Part shown: piece after piece, positions 55,226 through 64,000 of the stretch
Position numbering within the stretch: the stretch's first letter is position 1
Layout of the letters: each line of letters starts with the position of its first letter
Source of the DNA: Caprella mutica
Lineage: Eukaryota; Arthropoda; Malacostraca; Amphipoda; Caprellidae
Length of the DNA stretch: 64,000 bases
Direction: 5' to 3'
Assembly (NCBI GenBank): GCA_947561585.1
Contig: CANNZV010001153.1
Location: forward strand, 113,583-177,582
The notes under the pieces: generated by a model
Told to the model about the DNA's origin: nothing
What the model saw: the letters and a program-made list of their open reading frames with translations, nothing else
The model's database searches: none
Position numbers and translations under genes: made by a program

Positions 55226-55552
55226 CTAAAATTCGGTTATTTTGAAGCTTCTGGTTGGCGTCTTCTCTGCGTCTGAAGTTTGATTTTTCGTCGAACTATC
55301 TTTTCGACAGTGAGATTGTTGTGAGGTTGTCGGCCGGTGTCTCTTTCTCGCCTGAAAGCTTGGTTTAGCGATTTTTTCGTTAACCTCTGGAATCTCTCGG
55401 CGATTCGGGAGGTTCACTTTGATTGCTCCAAGAAGGCTTGGCGTTCCGAGAGTCGAATCAAAGTGTGAATCGAAAAAATTAGTCTCTCCTATGATACAAA
55501 AATCACTTAAATATTTTTTTAACTTGTAGGTTTCGTTCTTTTTTATTTTCAC
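55226..55552 (-). CDS. Small ORF in element B leader, possible gag N-terminus
   Basis: A 108-codon minus frame starting about 100 bp downstream of the primer-binding site. It includes ETNFFDSHFDSTLGTPSLLG and a basic stretch FQARKRHRPTTSQQSH. By position it is the start of gag or a short leader ORF. No motif was recognised. Confidence 0.4.
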   Translation of the reverse strand: MKIKKNETYKLKKYLSDFCIIGETNFFDSHFDSTLGTPSLLGAIKVNLPNRREIPEVNEKIAKPSFQARKRHRPTTSQQSHCRKDSSTKNQTSDAEKTPTRSFKITEF

Positions 55553-55632
55553 TTCGTAGATTTCAATCTACGTTAATCACTTCATACCTTTTCACAGGTA
55601 TGTTTTTTTTTTCACAGCGGATTTTTCGTGGT

Positions 55633-55653
55633 GCCTTTTTTCATGGCCACCAA
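55633..55653 (-). other. Primer-binding site of element B
   Basis: Directly after the 5' LTR (minus) comes TTGGTGGCCATGAAAAAAGG. The TGGTGGC core is shared with element C and the left-edge LTR. Confidence 0.6.
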
Positions 55654-56264
55654 TATTAACGATTGTTAGTGGTTAATTATTGAATGTTATATTTCATTCA
55701 CTGTACGTTTGTTAGCCGTCTAAAACCCATACGGACGGACGATTACTACTTAGTTCACTCCTAAATACTTTTAAAGTATTGAGCACTAGGTAGGATAGTT
55801 TAATCACTTAGCGGTCTCTTAATATACTTCAATGAGTATGGAGCGCTAAGTAATGGTAATAATACAACACTTGTGACTTCTTACACTTAAAAATACTGTA
55901 TATAGATTAATGGTTATTGTTCCAACCCACGGTTTTTTTCAAGAGAATCTATTACAGTGTCTTTTTAAGATACACCGTTTTTAAGATAGAGACACACGGT
56001 CACACACCGCGAGACGGCGAGAGACAATTGGCAATCACCTAGGAGCAGAGCTCCTATTAACTAAACCTCCGATCTCACACTACTGACGGTTAAGAATTCT
56101 TCTGTTACATATTATTGTGTGAAGAGGTATGATTCTATTGGAAAATTCCGTAATAAGTTTATCACGTGATGAAAATAGGTTCACTTGAGGTATTTACTTT
56201 ACACCTAAATTGCCAATACATAATTTACGTTAACTTTATATTTTATACTATTAGAAGACTAACA
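55654..56264 (-). mobile_element. 5' LTR of Gypsy element B
   Basis: A 611-bp LTR matching 45148-45762, with TTCTT at 56265-56269 as target duplication. On either side of element B the reading frame of element A pol is interrupted exactly at the duplication, which confirms the borders. A possible promoter lies in the TATA-rich part near 55900. Confidence 0.95.
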
Positions 56265-56269
56265 TTCTT

Positions 56270-56620
56270 CAATAAACTGGCGATCAGCATCGCTGAATCG
56301 TCTCGACTTGGTTGCAATTGGTTGACATTTTGTTGGTAAATTTGGAAAAAGAGATGGTTCATCAATTGATGCAGTCGACAAAGCGCATGTGGGTTCAGTC
56401 CCACTAATTACTAGTTGAGGTTTATCACCACCATATATAAACACTAAGCTCTCGTGCTGTCTCTGAAAATCTTGACCTAGCAGTATCTCACAGCACAAGT
56501 CTTTAAAAACTCTCAATTTTGTAGATGGATAGTTCTGATTACCCAATTTCAAGTTAACAAAACAATGCCCTGAAGAACTTGTGTTAAATGAAGAAGATGC
56601 CATTGAAATTGGCTCATTAG
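56270..56620 (-). pseudogene. Gypsy element A protease C-terminus and start of RT
   Basis: Minus-strand residues SSGHCFVNLKLGNQNYPSTK, then ILLGQDFQRQHESL (retropepsin C-terminal ILG-x-D-F block), then FPNLPTKCQPIATKSRRFSD and DRQFIEE, which leads into RT. The frame ends at the element B insertion and continues on the other side at 45142. The upstream part of the open frame (to 56777) belongs to the LINE inserted at about 56620, not to element A. Confidence 0.75.
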
Positions 56621-57197
56621 ATGGATGTATGTGGCTGCTGTGGAGGCTGCCCTCGCTTGGTGGGCAGCCTCCACGTGGAGCGAAGGGGAACGCTCCGGGG
56701 TTTTCTCCGGACGCGTCCAATGGCGCACCAGGCCACCCGGAAAGGAGTGGGGGAGAGAGGGGGACGACTCTCCCCAAGAGGGGAGAGGCCTCACACCCCT
56801 GGGACGACTACGGAGGGAGGCCGGTACAGCCAGTCTGCCAACCTCCTTAAACATCTGTACGGAGAGGGCACTTCTGGTGACCGATCCACTGGGGTACCTC
56901 TGGTGTCGGGCAGACACTGTCGGTTGCTAGTAGAGGTAAGATTTATGACGATCCATCCAAACCCTGGACCTATGCCCATGGGGAGAAGTCGTGAGGAGAG
57001 AAGACGGGTTAGAAATAGTCGTAGGTACAGAAATAGAAGGGTGGGAAGAATAGAGGTGGGGGTGAGAATAGGAGGGAAGCTACAATAGTTACATGGAACT
57101 TACAAAGAGTTTCATTAAGGGATCACAATAGGAGAAGGTTAGGTAAAATTTTAGATTATATAGTTAAACGGGGATGGGAGATAGTCCTGGTTGTAGT
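56620..57197 (+). pseudogene. LINE (AP-endonuclease type), 5' end, split by element C
   Basis: Starts with a GC-rich CpG-dense leader (56640-56930). The frame contains CRLLVEVRFMTIHPNPGP, resembling the short IHPNPGP/2A-like motif seen near the start of some invertebrate LINE ORFs. An Arg-rich stretch and stop at 57088 follow. In another frame TIVTWNLQRVSLRDHNRRRL and GWEIVLVV form the beginning of the endonuclease domain (the N residue of the first motif is visible). Interrupted by element C, with the rest at 63427-64000. Confidence 0.7.
56640..56930 (+). promoter_or_regulatory. GC-rich CpG-dense LINE 5' region
   Basis: Far higher GC and CpG density than any other part of the window (e.g. 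CCGGACGCGTCCAATGGCGC). LINE 5' regions can hold internal promoters; a promoter role here is inferred only from position and composition. Confidence 0.4.
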
Positions 57198-57657
57198 GAT
57201 GCAAACACATTACTTGTGTCCGCATAACTGCTTTGGTGAACCTATATAATTATGTGTAATGAGTATTCACAGCTAGTTACCATTTGGCTCGCATGAGATT
57301 AACATCTAAATCTCAAGTCCTTAGTTTACGCGACCAATACTTGTGAATACTTAGTGAAGTGCATAGTGTTATAATTACTGCTTGATTTATAAATACAATC
57401 CCTTTGAGTTATAATAATAAAGTGTTATTTAACCTAAATACGTTTGAGCATTGACCATAGGCCTGAGGTCGGAACCATATAAGCAAGTTGGTTCTAGGGC
57501 ATGGCAATGAGTATTTAGTAAAAGGAGATTAAAAGATATAAAGAGGAATCTGAAAATATAAACAAAAGAGTAAGATTCTAATCACTAGAAGAACCCATAC
57601 AGTGGAACGTTATAAGGTACCACAGTTGACGAAAACACCCCAAGAGGGGACGTCACA
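57198..57657 (+). mobile_element. 5' LTR of Gypsy element C
   Basis: Matches 62963-63426 nearly throughout; starts GATGCAAACACATTACTTG, ends ...GACGTCACA, and is preceded by TAGT (57194-57197). AATAATAAAGTG at 57413 could serve as polyadenylation signal. The ends of the two LTRs differ (GACGTCACA against TGTTTTCACA). Confidence 0.9.
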
Positions 57658-57659
57658 TC

Positions 57660-57680
57660 TGGTGGCAGTATGATATGTGA
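57660..57680 (+). other. Primer-binding site of element C
   Basis: TGGTGGCAGTATGATATGTG two bases after the LTR. The TGGTGGC core is shared with elements B and the left-edge element. Confidence 0.6.
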
Positions 57681-58719
57681 TTAAGTAATTCGAATTTACG
57701 AACGAAATTCAATTACTAAAGTGAAAACTTGAAAACTTTGTAGTTTACCAAAAACTTAGTTAACCATCTGATTTGGATAGTATTTGATTACAGCAAGACC
57801 GGGTTTTGCGACCCTATTTGAGAGTATAATCCAATTAAGGTGTTGAGTTTTTGTGATAAAATATAAGGAATTTTCGAATCGAAATCAAGCATAGTGAAAA
57901 AGGTATCTCGAAAATTATCTGAGAGATAAGGAGAGTACAGATGACCTAATTGAAAAATTTGAGTGAAAAGATAGCAGAGACAATCAGTGAGATTAACCTA
58001 TTAGGTAAATCACGGTGAAACACGGAAGGAGGAAGAGAACAGAAAGGGTAAAGCGTTGCACGTTGGTGAATGTGATCAACATTCAATTAATCAATCTACA
58101 ACATGCAAAAAAGCCGTAATTCAACCGAAAAGCTGAGAGTCTAATTTGTTTAAACGCTACATCTGAATCAAAAGTAGTATTTATTCAACCTGCTTCACTC
58201 AGTGTACACGAGGTGACACAGTTAAAATCATCGATAACGTCGCCGTTAACATTGAAGATGGGAGACCCACCGTTCATGGAACCGAAGTTGAGTATTTAAT
58301 TGAAACGATTTATTGCGTGTCATCAATTTTGTTCTTGCAGTCATTCAGTTTCATTTGTGAACTAATCGCATAAGGTTCATTTTATGAATTAAGTCCTGTG
58401 GTGAATAAGCAGTCTTTCTGAGTCAGTGCCTGTGTGCATATATTAACAAAGAGAAATAACGAAAAGATCATAATCGTAAAAGGTTAGTTAAAATTAAAAA
58501 ATAACTACAATATAGATGTCATTAGTAATTATTATAATAGGATGTATTTTTGTTAATGAATTTATTTCAGCTTTTTAATATTGTTGATTTAACAGGTATT
58601 AATATTGGAATTTCGTTAATTTTATGCATGTTGTATTTTTATAATAATTGTGAATACTGATTTGTTTAACCCACACATTTTTGAATACACTTTTACATTG
58701 ATTTAAGTATGTTAGTTAC
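57681..58719 (+). other. Leader region of element C
   Basis: About 1 kb of non-coding AT-rich sequence between primer site and first ORF. No frame of note. Confidence 0.5.
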
Positions 58720-59307
58720 ATGCACAGCTCCGAAGACGAAATAATCAATTCAAGTCCAATTAAATTACGGTCTGGCAGAAAAACAAGGCCAAGAGTTAGG
58801 AAAAAACAGTCGAAACACAAAACAAATACAGATTCAAAGTTATTGGTTTTAGAACAACAAAGACTAAATAGAATATATTTTGACGATTTAGATATAAATA
58901 CAACAGAGAATATGGGAGAAAACAGAGTAGAAATGACCCCAGAGCAGTTACAGGCAATAATGAAAGGAGCGAGTACTACCATTATAAATTCAGACTCATT
59001 GCCGATATTTAGAGGAAGAAGAAGATCCGAAGATTCAAATTTCGAGGAGAAAAATTCATTTCGTCAGCACTTGAGTTTGTTAAACAACCACATATCTAGT
59101 CTGGGAGATCAAGATGACTCACAGAAAAAGAAGATACTTCCCAGGAGCGCAGACTGCAAATTAGGTGATTTCCAAATTACCGTAAATAACGTCGTTAATG
59201 GAAAAACATCACAGTCAAAAGATTTTGCGTGTAAAGAAATTATGGACAGTTTGAATAGAAAACAAATATGTACGATTAAAAACATAGCCCAGTTTTTCAT
59301 GTGTTAG
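58720..59307 (+). pseudogene. Element C gag N-terminus joined to the integrase leader (internal deletion)
   Basis: A 195-codon frame from ATG 58720. A basic start (KLRSGRKTRPRVRKKQSKHK) is followed by gag-type sequence VEMTPEQLQAIMKGAS, DSLPIFRGRRRSEDSNFEEK and NSFRQHLSLLNNHISS. The later part (LGDFQITVNNVVNGKT, DFACKEIMDSLNRKQI) looks like the segment between RNase H and integrase. Protease, RT and RNase H are missing, so a large internal deletion joins gag to integrase. The frame stops at 59307, and integrase continues in the next frame. Confidence 0.65.
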
Positions 59308-60380
59308 ACGGTATATTATATAGACATAGAAAAATAGATACTAGGGCAGCTAGTATTATTAATTATGTTATACCAACTGAAATGATTAATTTAGTAATTA
59401 ATTCAATACATTTTAACACACATTGTGGTTTAGCTCATACGCTATTTAAATTTCGCCTAAAATATTATCATTTTCAAGAAAGATCGGTCATAGAATCTTT
59501 TATTAAAAGATGTGACGTTTGCAAAATACTCAAAGGAAGTCTAGATACTCCTATTAAATTAATGACTGCCCCAGTAGCTAATTCACCATTTGAAACAGTT
59601 TCATTTGACTTTATAGGACCTTTCATAACAACCGATCGAAACAACAACATTTTATCAATAACATGTATGTTGACACGATATAACGAATTACACGCTGTAG
59701 CGGACAGATCAACTAACACAGTAATTGAATGTTTAAGTAAATCATTAAGCAGATGCGGATATCCCAAAATTCTAATGTCAGATTGTGCAAAAGAATTTAA
59801 GTCTAACGCAATCAAAACTTTCAGTGAAATACATCAGATATATAAGTGCGAAGTATTACCATACTCAGCATATTCCAATGGAATTTGTGAACGAAATAAC
59901 CAAAGAATTAACAAACTATTAAGATTCTACGTAGCAACAGTAAATCACGATAATTGGGACATGTTTCTCGACATTGTCCAAAATACAGTCAACAATCAGG
60001 TGGTCGTATCTTTGAGAGATACTCCTTCAAACGCCATGTATGGGAGAGATACTGCCCCAAACATACAGGTAGAAAGTTTGGATAACATTTATAGCCTAGA
60101 TACATCAGAATCATTACTCAAAGTTAAGGCCAGACAAGCTATATACATTCAAGATCAGATTCGAGCAAACATTATTAACCAGACAAACAAACGAATAATT
60201 TACCACAATCGGACACGAAAAGACTAGCTTATACAAATAGGTGACCGAGTATTAATTAGAAACTATCAAAAAACTCATAAACTACAATTGAATTGGATAG
60301 GACCAGGTAAGGTACTACAGGTCAACAAGAATAAAGCAGTAATAAAAATTGGTCATCAGACGATAACAAGCTAGCAACAT
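59301..60380 (+). pseudogene. Element C integrase
   Basis: An open frame 59301-60227, entered from a GTG codon by a -1 shift rather than an ATG. The zinc-binding module has HFNTHCGLAHTLFKF and CDVCK. The catalytic core has SFDFIGPF (Asp), MSDCAKEFKSN (Asp; Cys-Ala where N-G is usual) and AYSNGICERNNQRINKL (Glu). After a TAG at 60225 the same frame continues as LIQIGDRVLIRNYQKTHKLQ, then LNWIGPGKVLQVNKNKAVIK, the GPY/F module of Ty3/Gypsy integrases. All three catalytic acids are present, but without RT the element is non-autonomous. Confidence 0.85.
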
Positions 60381-60522
60381 AAACTACTTGACTAAGTTAG
60401 AAAATTTCATAACCAATTAATTATGAATTTTCATTATCATCATTAAACAGGAAATCAAAATGTGATCAATTTGAATATAAACCTCATGTAGGTAGCCCAA
60501 AATAGTAATACATAACACATAC

Positions 60523-60685
60523 AGTGATGGGCGAAAAGTACATCGAAAGTACTTAAGTACTATGTACAAGTACTCGTGAATCAATGTACTTGAAGTAGTT
60601 GCCCAAGTACTCAAATTAAAAAGTACTTTCAAAGTACAAGTACCAAGTACTTTTTAAAGTACTTAGAAGTACCAAGTACATTTAC
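60523..60685. mobile_element. hAT-type terminus rich in AAGTACTT palindromes
   Basis: Starts CAGTGATGGGCGAAAAGTAC, a typical hAT end, followed by at least ten AGTACTT/AAGTACT words in both orientations. No partner GCCCATCACTG was found; the right side runs into the 32-bp satellite. Confidence 0.55.
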
Positions 60686-60727
60686 TATACAATCTAAAAA
60701 ATGAAAAATAATAATTTATACTGTTAA

Positions 60728-61430
60728 CTCTGATAGTACATCATCACAGTGACTCTTTTCTCTGATAGTACATCATCACAGTGACTCTTTTCTCTGATAG
60801 TACATCATCACAGTGACTCTTTCCTCTGATAGTACATCATCACAGTGACTCTTTTCTCTGATAGTACATCATCACAGTGACTCTTTTCTCTGATAGTACA
60901 TCCTCACAGTGTCTCTTTTCTCTGATAGTACATCATCACAGTGACTATCTTCTCTGATAGTACATCATCACAGTGACTCTCTTCACTGATAGTACATCAT
61001 CACAGTGACTCTTTTCTCTGGTAGTACATCATCACAGTGACTCTTTTCTCTGATAGTACATCATCACAGTGACTCTTTTCTCTGATAGTGCATCATCACA
61101 GTGACTCTTTTCTCTGATAGTGCATCATCACAGTGACTCTTTTCTCTGATAGTGCATCATCACAGTGACTCTTTTCTCTGATAGTACATCATCACAGTGA
61201 CTCTTTTCTCTGATAGTACATCATCACAGTGATTCTTTTCTCTGATAGTATATCATCACAGTGACTCTTTTCTCTGATAGTACATAATCAGAGTGACTCT
61301 TTTCTCTGATAGTACATCATCACAGTGACTCTTTTCTCTGATAGTACATAATCACAGTGACTCTTTTCTCTGATAGTACATCATCACAGTGCTTCTTTTC
61401 TCTGATAGTACATAATCAGAGTGACTCTGT
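60728..61430. repeat. 32-bp satellite array inside element C
   Basis: About 22 units of TCTGATAGTACATCATCACA plus GTGACTCTTTTC. Unit variants (e.g. AGTGCATC in three consecutive units, 61088-61150) are clustered, indicating local homogenisation. The array starts right after the hAT terminus and ends at CAGAGTGACTCTGTTTACAG. Confidence 0.95.
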
Positions 61431-61511
61431 TTACAGAGATTATAGAACGAATCTATTAGAATCTCTTGAATCCAATTATAGTTACAGCTAGTCACAGCCA
61501 GTGCCTACTGA

Positions 61512-61540
61512 ACAAACGTTCGCTGAGAGAAAACGTTTGT
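61512..61540. repeat. Hairpin in leader of ORF 61614
   Basis: ACAAACGTT (61512-61520) and AACGTTTGT (61532-61540) form a perfect 9-bp stem with an 11-nt loop, 74 bases before the ATG at 61614. It could be structural RNA or a protein-binding palindrome; the role is unknown. Confidence 0.5.
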
Positions 61541-61613
61541 CTTCCCTATAGCTGCTGACTGTCACACTTCAAGGTCGTGGGAGAAGAAACTATACGCAGC
61601 TGTTACAATCAAA

Positions 61614-61946
61614 ATGGGCCAAACGCAGAGTAATTTCGATCTTAATTCAGTGGTAGAACTTATTCAAAAGTCTAATTCGATGAGTAAGGCACACCTTGAG
61701 GCCGTCATTAAGACTATGGGAACAACAGAATACGACCTCATACCAAATTTATTCAGTGACATGCTAGTGCTGGTGTTAACCGTCCTAATGGTAGGAATAT
61801 TAGTGTGTGGATATACACATGCTAAAAAAGTTAAAAGAGATGAGGATATGAACCTCTATGAAATAAGAAGTTTGAAGTCCAAAATGGCTACTGAGGCTTT
61901 TAACCAAATTAAAAATAGGGAACGCCCTTTAGAACAGGGAAATTAA
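61614..61946 (+). CDS. Putative N-myristoylated single-span membrane protein of element C
   Basis: A 110-codon intact ORF with a strong start context (CAAAATGG). The N-terminus MGQTQS fits an N-myristoylation signal (Gly2, Ser6). An amphipathic region with VVELIQKSNSMSKAHLEAVI follows, then one hydrophobic segment DMLVLVLTVLMVGILVCGY (residues about 49-67) and a cytosolic-looking basic stretch THAKKVKRDEDMNLYEIRSL. It sits between integrase and the 3' LTR of element C, in the place of a third ORF, downstream of the satellite. It is the only uninterrupted frame in that element. I do not recognise the family; an envelope is unlikely since no signal peptide or ectodomain is present. It could be an accessory protein or a captured gene. 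Confidence 0.6.
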   Translation: MGQTQSNFDLNSVVELIQKSNSMSKAHLEAVIKTMGTTEYDLIPNLFSDMLVLVLTVLMVGILVCGYTHAKKVKRDEDMNLYEIRSLKSKMATEAFNQIKNRERPLEQGN

Positions 61947-62940
61947 ACAAAACAGTTAATTATTTTAATGACCACACAATTAACATCCAGGTGACTAATT
62001 TCATTATAATGCCTCATAAAATTTGAAACCCTAAGAGTAAAAAACATAAAAGGTCATTAAGTATTTAAGAATAAATAAAAATTTAAATTAATTAGAACAT
62101 TACTGTAAGCTTTTAATTTTTAAGTCTGGGTAATTTTAAGTGAAATTAAAATATAATCGTTTTCAATTGAATTGAATTTTAAGTTTTTTTTCGATGTTAA
62201 TTTTATTGTTTAGTTTTAAGTATTAAGACCGTCTCAAATTTGATAATATAATTGATCAAAATTCATAAAAAAGTAGATAAATTCTTTAAGGAGTCACATT
62301 TTATGATATCATAACCTATGATAAATTATAACGAATATTTCTTTTCATCAATAAATTAGGAATTTCATTAAAATAAAACAAATATAGTTAAACAAAAATA
62401 TATTTTTACATTTTTTTATAAAATTTTTAATAACACTTTGAATAGTTGAGAACTATGTGTAATATATTGAGGTGCTCGAAGTCTCTGACGATATTTAGAA
62501 TTAATATTCTAAATATTAGGAGGGGCGAGGTGAGATCTCAAATATATTAGGCAAGTTTTACATTTATAAAATGAAAAAAATATTTACTTTAAACTGAGAC
62601 GTAGTAGGTAGGAATAATTTAGAATATTTGGTGATAAATAAAAAATATTGTGAAAAGAAAATTTAAGAATGTATAGGTAAGATAAATTTTATAAATAGTT
62701 ATTGATGCACTTTAGTTCTAAAAAACTTTTTTAGAATGTTAGAAACAATTGAGTAAAACTCAGAATTTTAATCAATTTGCTAGTAAAATAATAATAGCCG
62801 GTTCAAGAAATTTCAAGAGATCCAATACACAGATTTCCACTAACAGAGGCGCATCTGAACATTGTCACCTCTTGAGTACCAATGTCCAGAGAGGCCAGCT
62901 GTTAGTCGTGGAAATTGTGGATTGTAACTTTGAAATTTTC
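61947..62940 (+). other. Element C 3' region, AT-rich
   Basis: No gene seen. The frame at 62749-62964 shows no recognisable motif. ACTGACTC-type or tandem structure is absent. Confidence 0.45.
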
Positions 62941-62958
62941 GAAAGGGGGGGAGCAATG
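62938..62958 (+). other. Polypurine tract of element C
   Basis: CGAAAGGGGGGGAGCAATG immediately before the 3' LTR, the expected plus-strand primer. Confidence 0.7.
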
Positions 62959-62962
62959 TACT

Positions 62963-63426
62963 GATGCAAACACATTACTTGTGTCCGCATAACTGATTTG
63001 ATGAACCTATATAATTATGTGTAATGAGCATTCACAGCTAGTTACCATTTGGCTCGCATGAGATTATCATCTAAATCTCAAGTCCTTAGTTAACGCGACC
63101 AATACTTGTGAATATTTAGTGAAGTGCATAGTGTTATAATTATTGCTTGATTTATAAATACAATCCCTTTTGAGTTATAATAATAAAGTGTTATTTAACC
63201 ATAAATACGTTTGAGCATTGACCATAGGCCTGAGGTCGGAACCATATAAGCAAGTTGGTTCTAGGGCATGGCAGTGAGTATTTAGTAAAAGGAGATTAAA
63301 AGATATAAAGAGGAATCTGAAAATATAAACAAAAGAGTAAGATTCTAATCACTAGAAGAACCCATACAGTGGACCGTTACAAGGTACCACAGTTGACGAA
63401 AACACCCAAAGAGGGGTGTTTTCACA
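62963..63426 (+). mobile_element. 3' LTR of Gypsy element C
   Basis: Pairs with 57198-57657. Followed by TAGT (63427-63430), the same four bases that precede the 5' LTR. The LINE endonuclease frame resumes directly after. Confidence 0.9.
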
Positions 63427-64000
63427 TAGTTTCTGAGCTTATCTCAGACCAGGAGGGGGTAATTTGGCTAGGAGATGATAGGGACCAAATTGATTTAGTT
63501 CACGGTAGGAAATCAGGGATAATTCTTAGAGGAGAAGCTTTAGATAGTTGGAAGAGGGAGGGTCAGAAGAAATGGTTAGGAGAGAGGGCCTTAGATTAGT
63601 CGCTGCTTATCAGCCTATTTGGGGTAGGGATTTAGAGGGAATAGATAGATATAGAATAGATTTAGAAAATCAGGTAAGTATGACTAGCGGGGGGAGGTAT
63701 TAGTGATAGAAGGGGACTTTAATGCTAATATAGGGTCAAATAGGCAGAGAAGAGGGGAGAGTGGTAAGTTTGGGATAGAGCCAGGGAGTATTGCGGGGGA
63801 AGATCTAGTAAATTGGTGTGAGGAACAGGGGTTAGCGTGGGTAAATAGTTTCATGCCACATAGGAATAGGGGGACTTGGTTTAGTAATGTGTATAGGAGG
63901 TGGCAATGAGTTAGATGGGTTCATGGTTAAGGGAATAGATAGGCATAGGTTAGTTAGGAGTGTAGGGACGGTCAGATAAAATACTTTCTCTGACCATAGG
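63427..64000 (+). pseudogene. LINE AP-endonuclease domain, continuation (runs off the window)
   Basis: Resumes with VSELISDQEGVIWLGDDRDQ (catalytic E motif, SE), then GIILRGEALDSWKREGQKKW and a stop at 63599. In another frame VIEGDFNANIGSNRQRRGES carries the GDFN motif. RGTWFSNVYRRWQ follows, and FSDHR at the last bases is the SDH motif. So the EN motif order is SE, GDFN, SDH, as in APE-type LINEs. Frame breaks at 63599 and 63909 indicate decay. RT lies beyond the window. Confidence 0.8.

Noticed and set aside
56549..56930. Overlapping Pro/Arg/Gly-rich frames on both strands
   Set aside because: Produced by the GC-rich LINE 5' region; only the frame leading to IHPNPGP has support.
59474..59815. 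113-codon minus frame within element C integrase
   Set aside because: Antisense shadow of the integrase core.
60728..61430. CRISPR-like 32-bp repeats
   Set aside because: Head-to-tail satellite without spacers.

Overview
The window is AT-rich, intron-type eukaryotic DNA without rRNA, tRNA or any intact conserved host gene. It looks like an intergenic, transposon-dominated stretch of an invertebrate animal genome, probably arthropod or a similar metazoan. That is inferred from the TE mix (maT-type mariner, hAT, pogo-like, Ty3/Gypsy, LINEs with either nuclease type) and from GACCTTGACC-type dispersed repeats. The species cannot be named from sequence alone.

Left part (1-25,010). A minus-strand Ty3/Gypsy-type LTR enters from the left edge (70-506). 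After about 5.7 kb of featureless AT-rich DNA comes a pile of nested DNA transposons. A hAT-end array carries a foldback element (6768-7800), which itself carries a hAT MITE (6934-7655). Next are a 24-bp minisatellite, a 3.2 kb head-to-head pair of dead mariner copies (8777-11975), foldback elements at 13129-14118 and 15228-15837, and a larger foldback at 22207-24477 holding another at 23056-24068. The 15 kb foldback sits inside a decayed LINE (14640-18110) of the type with a C-terminal restriction-like nuclease.

Middle (25,010-42,200). A nearly intact but dead DD37D mariner/maT element (26578-27807), a pogo-like TIR pair around a LINE 3' end (28455-30114), and two hAT derivatives with perfect 8-bp target duplications (32310-33422, the first still encoding the hAT dimerisation domain; 34952-36170). 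Short exons with phase-matched GT-AG borders (30572-36993) are the only candidate host gene. A 22-bp minisatellite, a small TIR MITE family and degenerate repeat arms follow.

Right part (42,275-64,000) is a multilevel nest. A minus-strand Gypsy element (A) is split in pol by a second complete minus-strand Gypsy element (B; LTRs 45148-45762 and 55654-56264, target duplication TTCTT). Element B has its gag split by a second copy of the head-to-head mariner pair (51371-54640). Element A is also broken on its 5' side by a plus-strand LINE (from 56620). The LINE endonuclease domain is split by a third Gypsy element (C; LTRs 57198-57657 and 62963-63426, target duplication TAGT). C has lost protease-RT-RNase H but keeps integrase, and carries a 32-bp satellite, a hAT terminus and a small open reading frame for a putatively myristoylated single-span membrane protein (61614-61946). 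The LINE resumes at 63427 and runs off the window at its SDH endonuclease motif.

The most unusual signal is a set of foldback elements. Each has arms built from its own ~14-16 bp degenerate tandem monomer, yet they share a GGT...GG terminus and are flanked by 8-9 bp direct repeats.
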